Of a DNA stretch of 64,000 nt, positions 51,574 through 60,406 are shown one piece after another; the stretch's first letter is position 1; every line of letters starts with the position of its first letter. This DNA is from Adhaeribacter_A terreus (GTDB lineage: Bacteria; Bacteroidota; Bacteroidia; Cytophagales; Hymenobacteraceae), in the NCBI RefSeq assembly GCF_042657365.1, contig NZ_JBHSKT010000011.1:46244-110243 (forward strand), written 5' to 3'. The notes beneath the pieces were generated by a model. It ran no database searches. It was not told the DNA's origin and saw only the letters and a list, made by a program, of their open reading frames with translations. The position numbers and the translations under genes are program-made.

Positions 51574-51663
51574 AGGTCATTCCGAGCCTAAGCCGAGGGA
51601 ACTTATCAAGCCACATTGCTGGAATTGACCCTATAAGTTTCCTCGACTTCGCTCGGAATGACA
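51574..51663. repeat. GGTCATTCCGAG..CTCGGAATGAC inverted-repeat element
   Basis: About 90 bp; arms ggtcattccgagc..gagggaactta and taagtttcctcgac..ctcggaatgac. Single arms recur at 39761 and, more distantly, at 24530-24586 and 63810-63875. Confidence 0.65.
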
Positions 51664-51704
51664 TGTTAAAGATTGGCAAGAAAATGCCTCCGGTAGAACG
51701 TGCC

Positions 51705-51737
51705 AAACCTGTTAGGTCTTCGAGACCTAACAGGTTT
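51705..51737. repeat. Perfect 15-bp palindrome
   Basis: aaacctgttaggtct / agacctaacaggttt around three bases (tcg), followed by TTTT-containing sequence. Confidence 0.7.
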
Positions 51738-51946
51738 TACTCTGCCACAGACAACGGTAAGCATCAGCTGTCATCCCAACTTTTAGAAATTTCTATCAAA
51801 ATTTTCCACACTCGGAATGACGCAAAAAGTTTTGTTTATCGTTGCTCAAAATGACGCAAGATGCTGTAAAATCTCGCCTATCAGTAAATATAAAATCCTA
51901 CTTTTCTGAACTCCGTAAGAGTTAGCACCATTTAAATGCTGTATTT

Positions 51947-52273
51947 ATGGAAAAGCGCCTGTTAACCGAAGCGGAAATAAACCTGATCGAAAGATTATTG
52001 AAAGATAAACCGGAAGCAGAAAAGCTGATACCGCAACTGCGAACTGTGATGATAGAAGAACTTCCGGATGGTGGGATGGGCAGTTTACGGTTTGCCGGAA
52101 GCGATGCGCCGGAACGGAAACTCGGAAAGGAAATTGCTGCACAAGTTGGTCACGATGTAGATAAAGTTCCTATCACAGTTTCGCTGCGATTAGATAATTT
52201 CGGAGATCTGTACGAACTTGATTTCTGGAAAGTGAACTTCTCTCCAATTCAGCAACTTCCCGAATTCAAATAA
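51947..52273 (+). CDS. Small protein, possibly DUF6984-like
   Basis: 108 residues: LLTEAEINLIERLL, EELPDGGMGSLRFAG and a C-terminal FGDLYELDFWKVNFSPI (in parts). The DGGMGS(L/I)xF segment is the recognisable core. Cytosolic by composition. The domain name is from memory and uncertain; function unknown. Confidence 0.6.
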   Translation: MEKRLLTEAEINLIERLLKDKPEAEKLIPQLRTVMIEELPDGGMGSLRFAGSDAPERKLGKEIAAQVGHDVDKVPITVSLRLDNFGDLYELDFWKVNFSPIQQLPEFK

Positions 52274-52344
52274 ACCCAATTTTCAAAGCTACCTTTGCAA
52301 ATTCATTTGCACATTACCACATTATAAAATCAGCACATTAACAC

Positions 52345-52890
52345 ATGCCCGTTCCCAGCGCCGAATTCAAAAAAGCTATTAAGCAACTGACCGACAAGGA
52401 AAAAGAAGCCCTGCTTTTAAAAGCCGTGCGGCGCGATGCGGAGCTGTATGACATTGTAGCATTTGAGCTGCTGGAAATTCCGGTGGAACAGCTGGTGGAA
52501 GAAACATCGGAGAAAATTCATGATCTGATGTATGGCGTAACCGGCCGCAGCCTGAGCAAAAGTTTAACCCGAAACCTTCGGAAAAGCATCAAGGAAATTG
52601 CCCGTTTCAAGCGCATTACCAAAGATGTAAAAGGCGAAGTGGACCTGCACATATTTTTGCTGCGCCTCATTTTCCAGAATTTCACGGGCCAGTTCGATAG
52701 TTTTTACAAGAGTTTCTATACTGCTACGGCGCGTCTGGTTTTAAAAACGATACAGCTTATCAAGAAAAAACTCGATGAGGATTATTTTATTGAATACGAA
52801 GATGAACTGAACGAATATTTGGAAGTGCTCCACAACCGCAAAAAACCGCTGGCCTTTGTTCTTCCGCAGACATTTGAAGAAGTGAAATAA
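52345..52890 (+). CDS. Unknown helical protein
   Basis: 181 residues, highly charged and helical (FKKAIKQLTDKEKEALLLKA, LTRNLRKSIKEIARFKRITKDVKGEVDLHIFLLRLIF in parts). No signal peptide or transmembrane segment, no known motif. It is likely conserved among relatives judging by its even codon use. The stop codon overlaps a motif copy. Confidence 0.65.
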   Translation: MPVPSAEFKKAIKQLTDKEKEALLLKAVRRDAELYDIVAFELLEIPVEQLVEETSEKIHDLMYGVTGRSLSKSLTRNLRKSIKEIARFKRITKDVKGEVDLHIFLLRLIFQNFTGQFDSFYKSFYTATARLVLKTIQLIKKKLDEDYFIEYEDELNEYLEVLHNRKKPLAFVLPQTFEEVK

Positions 52891-52917
52891 AAACGATAGG
52901 GTTTTGGAGTGAAAAAC
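52889..52917 (+). repeat. Dispersed motif, copy 38
   Basis: Core CGATAGGG, spacer TTTTGGAGTG, tail AAAAACC. It begins in the stop codon of the preceding gene. Confidence 0.85.
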
Positions 52918-52974
52918 CCAATTCCAATTTAAAGAATCAGATAACGTAAAATCAGAAAATGTATATCAGACAAT

Positions 52975-53003
52975 GTAGAGACAAGGCATTGCCTTGTCTC
53001 TAC
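52975..53003. repeat. GAGAC-type palindrome, third copy
   Basis: gtagagacaaggc / gccttgtctctac around three bases; the outer gtagagac matches the copies near 11.1-11.2 kb. Confidence 0.7.
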
Positions 53004-53136
53004 GCCTACCCCAGGTTGTCGGAATATTATTTAATACCTGATTTGCAGAAATATATATTCGTTTAAAACCAAATTCCATTTAACTCTTTATCAGATCAAT
53101 CAACTAAAATAAGGTTAAATCAGTGGTTAAAAAACA

Positions 53137-53165
53137 AAAAGCCCCGGAAAATTTCCGGGGCTTTT
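53137..53165. terminator. Bidirectional terminator
   Basis: aaaagccccggaaa / tttccggggctttt with a one-base loop centre; for the leftward YceI gene and the rightward gene. Confidence 0.82.
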
Positions 53166-53269
53166 CTGTGTGAGAGCAGATTAGTACTCAGGGTTGGAAA
53201 TGGTAAAAGCTAAATCATCATCTTTCTCATAGCTATGACTTTCCCATTTCCGGAAGTTTTTTTCTTTAA

Positions 53270-53920
53270 TTAGTTAGCAACTACGTTGAAGTTCAGTGTG
53301 AAATCATCGTCGATCGCTTTGTCGCCGATTGAATCGAAGAATGATTTAGAAGCGTATTTCACGTCGTATTTAGAACGGTCTACAGTGGCCATGCCTTTGG
53401 CAGTAGCTTTGTTGCCTTCTACTTTAATTTCAGCCGGGAACGTAACTGGTTTGGTGATGCCTTTAATAGTCAGGTCGCCGGTTACGTTGTAGTTGTTCTG
53501 GCCTGGTTTTGCACCTTTAATAGCAGCTACGTTGGTAATTTTGAAAGTAGCTTTAGGGAATTTATCTACGCCAAAGAAATCGTCGTTTTTCAGGTGACCA
53601 ACCAGTTTGCCGTTGTATTCCGGATCGGTGATATCGGTAACGGTGATCGAGTTCATGTCAATATCGAAAGTACCGCCAACCAGTTTGTTTTTAGCTACCA
53701 GCAGGTTACCGTTCGCAATGTTGATGTTACCAGTGTGTTCACCGGCAACTTTTTTACCATTCCAAACAATTTTGCTGGCGCTGGTATTCACTTTTAAAGT
53801 CTTGTCGGCTTTAACGGTTTTCTCAGATTTTGCTTTGGTTTTGTCTATAGTAGAACCGGCAAAAGCTGGAGCGAAAACTACGGCCGAAGCTAAAGCTGCT
53901 GATAAGATTAACTTTTTCAT
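53270..53920 (-). CDS. YceI family periplasmic protein
   Basis: 216 residues from the ATG at 53918-53920 (MKKLILSAALASAVVFAPAFA signal peptide). The lipocalin-like YceI fold binds isoprenoid-type lipids in known members. DGTGNxxx-like VTGDLTIKGITKPVTFPAEI and the C-terminal DRSKYDVKYASKSFFDSIGDKAIDDDFTLN (in parts) are family hallmarks. It lies directly downstream of a marR gene, 73 bases, so the two are likely one operon and share its promoter. Confidence 0.92.
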   Translation of the reverse strand: MKKLILSAALASAVVFAPAFAGSTIDKTKAKSEKTVKADKTLKVNTSASKIVWNGKKVAGEHTGNINIANGNLLVAKNKLVGGTFDIDMNSITVTDITDPEYNGKLVGHLKNDDFFGVDKFPKATFKITNVAAIKGAKPGQNNYNVTGDLTIKGITKPVTFPAEIKVEGNKATAKGMATVDRSKYDVKYASKSFFDSIGDKAIDDDFTLNFNVVAN

Positions 53921-53993
53921 TTTATTTGGGTTTGGGTTTATTTTAAATTTTATTTTTATCAATTCAGAATTTTTCAAAAGCGCTTCGCAAAAA

Positions 53994-54467
53994 TCAGTCC
54001 CGGATTTTATCGAGCAAGCGGTTCAGTTCTTGCGCTTCCTGTTCGGTTAAATTTTGCAAACCGATCTGCTGTTTTTCCATGGCCACATCCATTTTTTTAA
54101 GCAGTTCCAGGCCTGCATCGGTAATTAAAATATCTACCGAACGGCGGTCGTTGGGGCATTGCTTGCGGGTGGCCAGACCTTTGGCTTCCAGTTTATCCAT
54201 GATCCGGGAAACGTTGCTGGTCTTATCGAGCATGCGTTCCATGAGCAGGTTCACGGTGGCCGGTTTCGGGTGCTGACCGCGCAAAATGCGCAGCACGTTA
54301 AACTGCGGCAATGTAATTCCGAACGGTTTAAAGACAGCGGTCTGTTTTACGCTCAGAAAATTTGCCGTGTACAGAATATTGATCTGCGCTTTATGGCCTT
54401 CGCTTTTAAAACTCTTCTGCTGAATTTCGTCTTCTATTTTCATAAGCTGCATTTCTTTCTTCAGCAT
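53994..54467 (-). CDS. MarR family transcriptional regulator
   Basis: 157 residues. A winged helix with TLPQFNVLRILRG, LLMERMLDKTSNVSRIMDKLEAKGL (in parts) and the wing CPNDRRSVDILITDAG. Helical ends provide dimerisation. Its promoter contains a 7-7-7 inverted repeat between -33 and -7, so autoregulation is likely, together with the YceI gene behind it. Ligand unknown. In other Bacteroidota similar MarR-YceI pairs occur, as I recall. Confidence 0.93.
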   Translation of the reverse strand: MLKKEMQLMKIEDEIQQKSFKSEGHKAQINILYTANFLSVKQTAVFKPFGITLPQFNVLRILRGQHPKPATVNLLMERMLDKTSNVSRIMDKLEAKGLATRKQCPNDRRSVDILITDAGLELLKKMDVAMEKQQIGLQNLTEQEAQELNRLLDKIRD

Positions 54468-54475
54468 TTACCTTG

Positions 54476-54507
54476 CAAATATATGTACATACATTAAATG
54501 TACAAAC
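54476..54507 (-). promoter_or_regulatory. marR promoter filled by a MarR-type operator
   Basis: Minus strand: TTTG (54507-54504), 20 bases, TATATTTG (54483-54476), nine bases to the ATG. The spacer is the perfect inverted repeat TGTACAT-ACATTAA-ATGTACA (54484-54504, plus-strand reading). Confidence 0.75.
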
Positions 54508-54600
54508 ATTAGTTCCGGAAATTTTGAAAAATATTTTTAGAATGGATAAATCCTAAACACTGAACTGGATTAAAAAATTGCTTATGTAACCGAATAAGGC

Positions 54601-54630
54601 ACTTTTCAGGCTCAAAACCCTATCGTTTTT
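54601..54630 (-). repeat. Dispersed motif, copy 39
   Basis: Minus-strand copy, core CGATAGGG, spacer TTTTGAGCCTG, tail AAAAGTGC. Confidence 0.85.
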
Positions 54631-54652
54631 CTTTCTGAAAGTGCTGAGAAAA

Positions 54653-55642
54653 TTAGCGCAAATAAAGTATTCCCTTTTCTTCTCGCATAATTTTGAACGG
54701 TTCGTCTTTCACAATTAAGAAGCCATCGAGGTCGGCGGTTTGGGCCAGGCGGCTTAGTTGCATGGCGCTCCAAATGCCCAGACTCGTTTCAACCATGCAC
54801 CCGATCATCGTTTTCAAACCGAAATTGGCCGCATCTTCCAGAATGCGTTTGCCATTCAAATAACCGCCGGCTTTCATCAGTTTCATGTTTACGCCGTGAA
54901 ATTGCTGTTTCAGACTTTCAAAATCAGGATCATGCAGCACACTTTCATCGGCATAAATATCATAGGGCGACTTTTTCTTCAGGTAAGCATAGCCTTTTTC
55001 TTCGGTTGCCGGCATAGGCTGTTCAATGAACATAATATTGTAAGGCCGTAGTTTTTCGAGGAAAATCAATAGCGTTTCCGGTTCGTTCCAGGCTTCGTTG
55101 GCATCAATTAATAATGGCCCGGGGAAATTTTGGGAAACCTGCTGCACCAGATCCAGACCACTTTCGTGGTTAACTTTCACTTTTAAAGCCTGGAAACGGG
55201 TTAAATTATTCCTCGAAATGAAGTCCGCAATTTTTTCAGGCTCCATAATAGGCAGTGAGAACGTAGTAGCCAAAGGTTGGGGTTCGGCCACGCCCAGAAA
55301 ATCAGGAACGGTTAAGTTTTGCCGCTGACAAATAAAATGAATGTACGCCGATTCTACTGCGAAACGCAAAGCATTGGCCGGTTTATACGTTTCCAGCAAA
55401 GCCAAAAGATCTTCCAGCGATTTTACATTTGCTAATCCACCGGCAATAAGTTCTCCAAATTCCAGGATCAGTTTTTCAGGCGTTTCGTGGTAGCGAATGT
55501 TGGGCGCTGCTTCGCCAATGCCCGTATGTTGCCCGTCGGAAACGCGCACGAAAAGGTTAATTTTGGTTTCGGAGGTGTTGCGGGCAATTTTCCAGACGTA
55601 GTTCAGTTCCAGCGCCAGCGCTTCAATGTGCCAGTTCAGCAT
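54653..55642 (-). CDS. L-Ala-D/L-Glu epimerase (enolase superfamily)
   Basis: 329 residues. N-terminal capping domain then barrel with FQALKVKVNHE (KxK catalytic lysine), LLIDANEAWNEPE (metal Asp), FIEQPMP (metal Glu), DESVLHDPD (metal Asp) and MKAGGYLNGKRI with the second lysine. Muconate-lactonizing subgroup, dipeptide epimerase type. It epimerises L-Ala-D-Glu from peptidoglycan turnover. It is divergent from a GltP-type glutamate symporter, a fitting partner. The motif at 55837 lies in the shared promoter region. Confidence 0.88.
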   Translation of the reverse strand: MLNWHIEALALELNYVWKIARNTSETKINLFVRVSDGQHTGIGEAAPNIRYHETPEKLILEFGELIAGGLANVKSLEDLLALLETYKPANALRFAVESAYIHFICQRQNLTVPDFLGVAEPQPLATTFSLPIMEPEKIADFISRNNLTRFQALKVKVNHESGLDLVQQVSQNFPGPLLIDANEAWNEPETLLIFLEKLRPYNIMFIEQPMPATEEKGYAYLKKKSPYDIYADESVLHDPDFESLKQQFHGVNMKLMKAGGYLNGKRILEDAANFGLKTMIGCMVETSLGIWSAMQLSRLAQTADLDGFLIVKDEPFKIMREEKGILYLR

Positions 55643-55836
55643 TGTTTTTCTTGAATTTTTGAGCCTTTACGGCAAGCGCCCAAGTTCCGGTAATTTCCTT
55701 CCGTTTCAAAATTTTAAAACCTGAAAACCGGCCAATCTGGCAAGGCTTCTGTCTCCCGCCCTCGCATAGAAGAAAAATAATCGTTACTTTTAAGGCTGAA
55801 TTGATTTTTTTACGGCCTTTTTTTCCGCTTCCCCGG

Positions 55837-55865
55837 ACTTTTTGTGCCCAAACCATACCGTTTTT
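55837..55865 (-). repeat. Dispersed motif, copy 40
   Basis: Minus-strand copy, core CGGTATGG, spacer TTTGGGCAC, tail AAAAAGTCC, five bases before the symporter ATG. Confidence 0.88.
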
Positions 55866-55870
55866 CCTGA

Positions 55871-57274
55871 ATGCAAGCATCTAAAAGCAAATTAATAGGC
55901 TTAGCCGCTTTTATTGCCTTAACTGTGGCAGCCATTTTTACCGTTTTAAATCTTTACAACATCATTGCCGTTCCTGAAGTAGTTGCAACTGGTTTACGCT
56001 GGGTTGCCATTGCTGTATTGGTGGCCTATGCTTTCGTTCGCAAAAACCTGACTACCTGGATCTTAGTAAGCATGGTTATTGGTGCCGAGATCGGGAACGA
56101 TTTCCCGGAAATTGCCATGCACCTCAATATTTTCAGCAAGGTCTTCCTGAAAATGATCAAAACTATTATCGCGCCGCTCATTTTTGCTACGCTGGTAGTT
56201 GGTATTGCCGGTCATTCAGACATGAAACAGGTGGGTAAAATGGGCATTAAAGCGCTAATCTACTTCGAAGTAGTTACCACCATTGCGCTGTTTATTGGTC
56301 TGGCAGCCATTAATCTTTCCCAAGCCGGCAAAGGCATTGTACTGAAAGGCGCCGCCGATCACGGCGAAATTGTAGCGCCGCCCAAACAAACTATTGCTGA
56401 TATTATTCTGCACGTTTTCCCCGAAAATATTGCCAAATCCATTGCCGAAGGACAGGTATTGCAGATCGTAATTTTCAGCGTGATCTTCGGTTTTGCCCTG
56501 GCCATGTTGAGCGCCGAAAAACGCAAACCCATGCTGAATTTTGCCGAAAGCCTAGCCGAAACCATGTTCAAATTCACGAACATTATTATGTATCTGGCGC
56601 CGGTTGCAGTTGGTGCTGCCATTGCTTATACCGTTGGACACATGGGTTTCGGCATCCTGGTGAACCTGTTCAAACTGCTGCTCACGCTTTACGTGGCTTT
56701 AATTGCCTTTATTTTGCTGGTACTTTTCCCGGCCGCGTTATTGTTCCGCATTCCAATTAAGCGTTTCCTGAAAGCCGTTGCCGAACCGATCTCCATTGCC
56801 TTTGCCACCACTTCTTCGGAAGCTGCTTTGCCCCGCGCCATGGAAGCCATGGAAGCGATTGGCGTGCCGCGAAAAACGGTTGCCTTTGTAATGCCTATGG
56901 GCTATAGTTTTAACCTGGACGGAACTACGCTTTATCTTTCCTTAGCTTCCGTTTTCGTGGCGCAGGCTGCCGGCATAGATATGAGCTGGGGCGAACAATT
57001 ACTGATGGTTTTCACACTGATGCTAACTTCCAAAGGCGTTGCCGGCGTACCAAGAGCATCTTTGGTAATTCTTTTAGGCACTGCGGCATCTTTCAATTTA
57101 CCGGTAGAACCGATCTTCATTATCTTGGGAATTGATGAACTGATGGATATGGCCCGCACCTCCGTAAACGTATTAGGAAACTGCCTGGCCACCGCCGTAA
57201 TTGCCCGCTGGGAAGGCGAATTCCAGGATAATCCGGCTTTAGATTATATGGAACTGGAAGAAGTTGTGAAGTAA
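55871..57274 (+). CDS. Dicarboxylate/amino acid:cation symporter (GltP/DctA type)
   Basis: 467 residues, about eight transmembrane helices plus two re-entrant loops: ATTSSEAALPRAMEAME (HP1 serine-rich), MPMGYSFNLDGTTLYLSLA (TM7 NMDG-like: NLDG), SKGVAGVPRASLVILLGT (HP2). It carries glutamate, aspartate or C4-dicarboxylates with H+ or Na+ across the inner membrane. The stop codon overlaps motif copy 41. Confidence 0.95.
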   Translation: MQASKSKLIGLAAFIALTVAAIFTVLNLYNIIAVPEVVATGLRWVAIAVLVAYAFVRKNLTTWILVSMVIGAEIGNDFPEIAMHLNIFSKVFLKMIKTIIAPLIFATLVVGIAGHSDMKQVGKMGIKALIYFEVVTTIALFIGLAAINLSQAGKGIVLKGAADHGEIVAPPKQTIADIILHVFPENIAKSIAEGQVLQIVIFSVIFGFALAMLSAEKRKPMLNFAESLAETMFKFTNIIMYLAPVAVGAAIAYTVGHMGFGILVNLFKLLLTLYVALIAFILLVLFPAALLFRIPIKRFLKAVAEPISIAFATTSSEAALPRAMEAMEAIGVPRKTVAFVMPMGYSFNLDGTTLYLSLASVFVAQAAGIDMSWGEQLLMVFTLMLTSKGVAGVPRASLVILLGTAASFNLPVEPIFIILGIDELMDMARTSVNVLGNCLATAVIARWEGEFQDNPALDYMELEEVVK

Positions 57275-57302
57275 AAAACGCTATCAATTTCCACTTAAAA
57301 AG
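57274..57302 (+). repeat. Dispersed motif, copy 41
   Basis: Core CGCTATCA, spacer ATTTCCACTT, tail AAAAAGT; begins in the symporter stop codon. Confidence 0.85.
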
Positions 57303-57394
57303 TATGAAGCCCGGTTCAGCACGAATCGGGCTTTCTTTTTGCCTAAATCCAGATCCGCGCAGAAACGTCTTTTTCAACCAGTTCCCGTAAAAGC

Positions 57395-57423
57395 AAAAAC
57401 GGTATGAAACCAGCCACTAAAAC
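57395..57423 (+). repeat. Dispersed motif, copy 42
   Basis: Core CGGTATGA, weak T-tract, tail TAAAACTGC, 12 bases before the RDD start codon. Confidence 0.7.
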
Positions 57424-57434
57424 TGCTTTTCAAG

Positions 57435-57908
57435 ATGGAAAACTTTGTAATTCCCGAAACCCAGACCCAGAATTTAACCAATTATGCCGGTTTCTGGCGC
57501 CGCTTTGCCGCACTTCTTATCGATATGCTGATCCTTTCGGTTCCGGTATATTTTCTGGCAACCTGGTTCAGCGATAACCCAACCCAAGAAATAAATCCCA
57601 CTTCCACCGAAGCCATCGAATACCAGTATTTCAACATTTACAACGCCACCAGTTTCCTGATCAACTGGCTTTACTTTTCACTGTTCGAAAGTTCTGCCAA
57701 GCAAGCAACTTTGGGTAAACAGGCCATGGGCATTTACGTGTGCCGAATAGACGGAACCCGCCTCACCTTTTTGCGGGCTACATTGCGGTATTTCAGCAAA
57801 ATTATTTCCGGCGTTACGCTGCTAATCGGGTATATTATGGCGGCTTTTACCAAGCGCAAGCAGGCTTTACACGATCTGATCGCCGATACGCTTGTACTCC
57901 GGAAATAG
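57435..57908 (+). CDS. RDD family membrane protein
   Basis: 157 residues. The Arg-Asp-Asp type signature appears as AGFWRRFAALLIDMLIL (about 19-35) in helix 1, then KQATLGKQAMGIYV, LRATLRYFSKIISG and KRKQALHDLIADTLV. Three to four transmembrane helices in the inner membrane. Role unknown; some relatives are Na+/H+ antiporters. It is one of several genes directly preceded by a motif copy. Confidence 0.88.
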   Translation: MENFVIPETQTQNLTNYAGFWRRFAALLIDMLILSVPVYFLATWFSDNPTQEINPTSTEAIEYQYFNIYNATSFLINWLYFSLFESSAKQATLGKQAMGIYVCRIDGTRLTFLRATLRYFSKIISGVTLLIGYIMAAFTKRKQALHDLIADTLVLRK

Positions 57909-57930
57909 TATCGTTTTTTAACCCAAAAGT
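57902..57930 (+). repeat. Dispersed motif, copy 43 (degenerate)
   Basis: GAAATAGTATCG core, TTTTTTAACCC, tail AAAAGTC. It overlaps the RDD stop. Orientation is inferred from the tail. Confidence 0.5.
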
Positions 57931-58005
57931 CAGGGCAACTGTTTCTTTCCGGCTTCGTTAATTCAGACAGACGGCTGTTTGCGCCGTTTTCTGCCCCTGA
58001 ATTTT

Positions 58006-60336
58006 ATGACCGATCCGAACACCCAGACTTTAGAGCCCGGCATTGAAACTTTTCCGTTTAAGACGGTGCTGAGTTTTTTACCCATTATTGAATACTGGCG
58101 CGCCAAAACCAACGAACCCAGCAAAGCCCTATCGCTGGTAGCCCGCCAGATTGCCAAAGAACTGAAAGACGCACCCGAATTACTGGAACCCATCGAAGAT
58201 TTTGCGGTGCTTGAACACCATTATGAACTGGTAGCACAACTTATGTCGGCCGTTTTTCCGGCCGCTACCTTCGAAACCGAAACCATGGGCGCCATTACGC
58301 CTTTGCAGGATTTCAGTTTTTACTTTTCGCCGAAATTTTCGGAAATAATTCTTACCAACGACCACGAGCTGAAGCAGCCGCTGAACATGGATACCAAAAC
58401 CATGCATTATTACCTCACGCGGCTCACCTACATGCTTATTCTCGAAAAATTCTACCACATACCGCAGCCGCCCCGCGAGCCGCTTATTTACACCATTCCC
58501 GATTACAAAACCGGGCTTTACCGCCATTACAACATCGAACTGAATTCCAGTTTCCTGAAAATTCAGCATTTAGGCGATAACCTGGAAATTACCCAGGAAA
58601 CCATTCAGCACCTCTACGACAACATCAACAACATGGACATGTGGATGGAAGTGCTGCCGCCGGAGCAATTTACGCTGGAAGGTTTTTACGTAATGAAACT
58701 CGTGGATGTAACCGATCAGGAAGTGCTATCTTCCCTGAAATATGATCTGCTGCAAACCGACGTAATGCTGGCCGCCGACCGTTTTGAACAATTGCAGGAG
58801 AAGATCCGGGTGCTTTTTAAACGCCCGAATCTGCAATTAGGCGTAACCGCTTTTCATAAGAACCGCAATACGTTTGTTAACTTCGGAAATAAAATAAACC
58901 ACAGTTTCCTGGTTCAGAATATAAAAGACAGTAATTTTTCGCGCGAATTCCGGGCCATGTACCGCCAGCTGATCCAGGAAAATAAACCTTTGGTGGTAAA
59001 AGATGTAGCTTCTTCTAACCTGCCGGAAAAAATAAAAAAAGAAATTCTGCGGCTGGGCATCAACAACATTATTCTGGTGCTGCTCTGCTTCCACAACGAA
59101 TCTATCGGCATTCTGGAACTGGGCTCGCCAAATTCCAACGACCTCGATAATTTTTCGCTGAGCAAAGTAGAGCAATTTATGCCGCTTTTTTCGGTGGCCG
59201 TAAAACGCAACGCCGAAGAAATTGAGAACCGCGTACAAGCTATCATCAAGGAACGGTTTACGGCAATTCATCCGGTTCTGGAATGGCGTTTTAAAGAAGC
59301 GGCGCTCAACCTTTTGGAGCAAAACGAAAGCGGCAAACAAGCCGAAATGGAACCGATCATTTTTCCGGAAGTGTACCCGCTTTACGGCGTTTCCGATATT
59401 CGTGGCTCTTCAACCGAACGCAACAATGCCATTCAGGAAGACCTGCTCGAACATTTGCAACTAGCCGAAAACGTACTAAAAAAAGCCCAGGAGTTTCATG
59501 ATTTGCCTATTCTGGATGAACTGAAATTCTTCATTTCCAAAAACCTGGAAAAGCTTCAACACGGTTTACTTTCAGAAGATGAAGTAAGTATTTTCGATTC
59601 CATAAAAACCGAAGTAGAGCCGCTTTTTGAATACCTCGAAACCCTGAATCCGGAGCTAAAACCGGTAATAAATGCGTATTGGGAAGCCATGGACCCAAAA
59701 CTTGGCATTTTATACAAGCGCCGAAAAAGTTTCGAAGAAAGCCTTACCACCCTGAACGATGCCATTTCCGACCTGCTTGATGAGGAAGAAGAAAAGGCAC
59801 AGGGCATGTTTCCTCATTATTTCCAGAAGTACAAAACCGATGGCGTGGAACACAACATTTACATTGGCGAATCTCTGGTAGACGGCATTCCGTTCGACCC
59901 GATCATTCTGAAAAACATGCGCCTCTGGCAGCTGATGATGATGTGCAAAGTGTCGAAAAAAACGGCTTTACTGAAAGAAGATCTGCAGGTTTCGCTCGAT
60001 ACCACGCACCTGATCCTCATTCACGCGCAACCGCTTTCCATCCGCTTCCGGCTCGATGAGCGGCAATTCGACGTAGACGGGGCGTACAATATCCGCTACG
60101 AGATCATTAAAAAACGGATTGATAAAGCCAACATCATTAATTCCGACGAACGCCTTACGCAGCCCGGGAAAATCGCGATCGTTTATTCGCAGGCGAAAGA
60201 AGCAACCGAATACCTGGAATACATCGATTATCTGCAGAATAAAGGCATTCTGGAAGAAGAGATCGAAAACGTTGAAATTGAAGAATTACAGGGCGTAAAA
60301 GGCTTGCAGGCTTTGCGGGTAAAAGTAAAATTGTAG
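58006..60336 (+). CDS. Large GAF-domain protein, unknown function
   Basis: 776 residues from the ATG at 58006 (MTDPNTQTLEPG). A GAF-like domain lies at about 265-415 (RPNLQLGVTAFHKNRNTFVNFG, NIILVLLCFHNESIGILELGSPN in parts) with long helical regions before and after. Near residue 465 PLYGVSDIRGSSTERNNAIQEDL resembles the DIRGxT metal strand of nucleotide cyclases, but no full cyclase domain follows. The C-terminal part has IRFRLDERQFDVDGAYNIRYEIIKKRIDKA. No kinase or output domain is recognisable. Cytosolic. Confidence 0.7.
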   Translation: MTDPNTQTLEPGIETFPFKTVLSFLPIIEYWRAKTNEPSKALSLVARQIAKELKDAPELLEPIEDFAVLEHHYELVAQLMSAVFPAATFETETMGAITPLQDFSFYFSPKFSEIILTNDHELKQPLNMDTKTMHYYLTRLTYMLILEKFYHIPQPPREPLIYTIPDYKTGLYRHYNIELNSSFLKIQHLGDNLEITQETIQHLYDNINNMDMWMEVLPPEQFTLEGFYVMKLVDVTDQEVLSSLKYDLLQTDVMLAADRFEQLQEKIRVLFKRPNLQLGVTAFHKNRNTFVNFGNKINHSFLVQNIKDSNFSREFRAMYRQLIQENKPLVVKDVASSNLPEKIKKEILRLGINNIILVLLCFHNESIGILELGSPNSNDLDNFSLSKVEQFMPLFSVAVKRNAEEIENRVQAIIKERFTAIHPVLEWRFKEAALNLLEQNESGKQAEMEPIIFPEVYPLYGVSDIRGSSTERNNAIQEDLLEHLQLAENVLKKAQEFHDLPILDELKFFISKNLEKLQHGLLSEDEVSIFDSIKTEVEPLFEYLETLNPELKPVINAYWEAMDPKLGILYKRRKSFEESLTTLNDAISDLLDEEEEKAQGMFPHYFQKYKTDGVEHNIYIGESLVDGIPFDPIILKNMRLWQLMMMCKVSKKTALLKEDLQVSLDTTHLILIHAQPLSIRFRLDERQFDVDGAYNIRYEIIKKRIDKANIINSDERLTQPGKIAIVYSQAKEATEYLEYIDYLQNKGILEEEIENVEIEELQGVKGLQALRVKVKL

Positions 60337-60351
60337 CTTTTATTTTTAACT

Positions 60352-60380
60352 AAAACGCTATGGTTTCAGGCTGAAAAACT
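60352..60380 (+). repeat. Dispersed motif, copy 44
   Basis: Core CGCTATGG, spacer TTTCAGGCTG, tail AAAAACT; between converging genes. Confidence 0.88.
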
Positions 60381-60406
60381 GCCTGTAAAAATTCTGACCT
60401 GAATTT

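Larger units (their letters stand above)
51443..51946. other. 500-bp palindrome-rich intergenic region
   Basis: At least three different inverted repeats and one motif copy. A 125-codon frame across it (51477-51854) is formed by the repeats and is rejected. Confidence 0.7.
52891..53269. other. 380-bp intergenic region
   Basis: Motif copy 38, a GAGACAAGGC palindrome (52975-53003), a terminator (53137-53165) and no gene. Confidence 0.6.

Noticed and set aside
51477..51854. 125-codon plus-strand frame after the DPP4-like gene
   Set aside because: It crosses three inverted repeats and has no protein-like composition; the repeats create the open frame.
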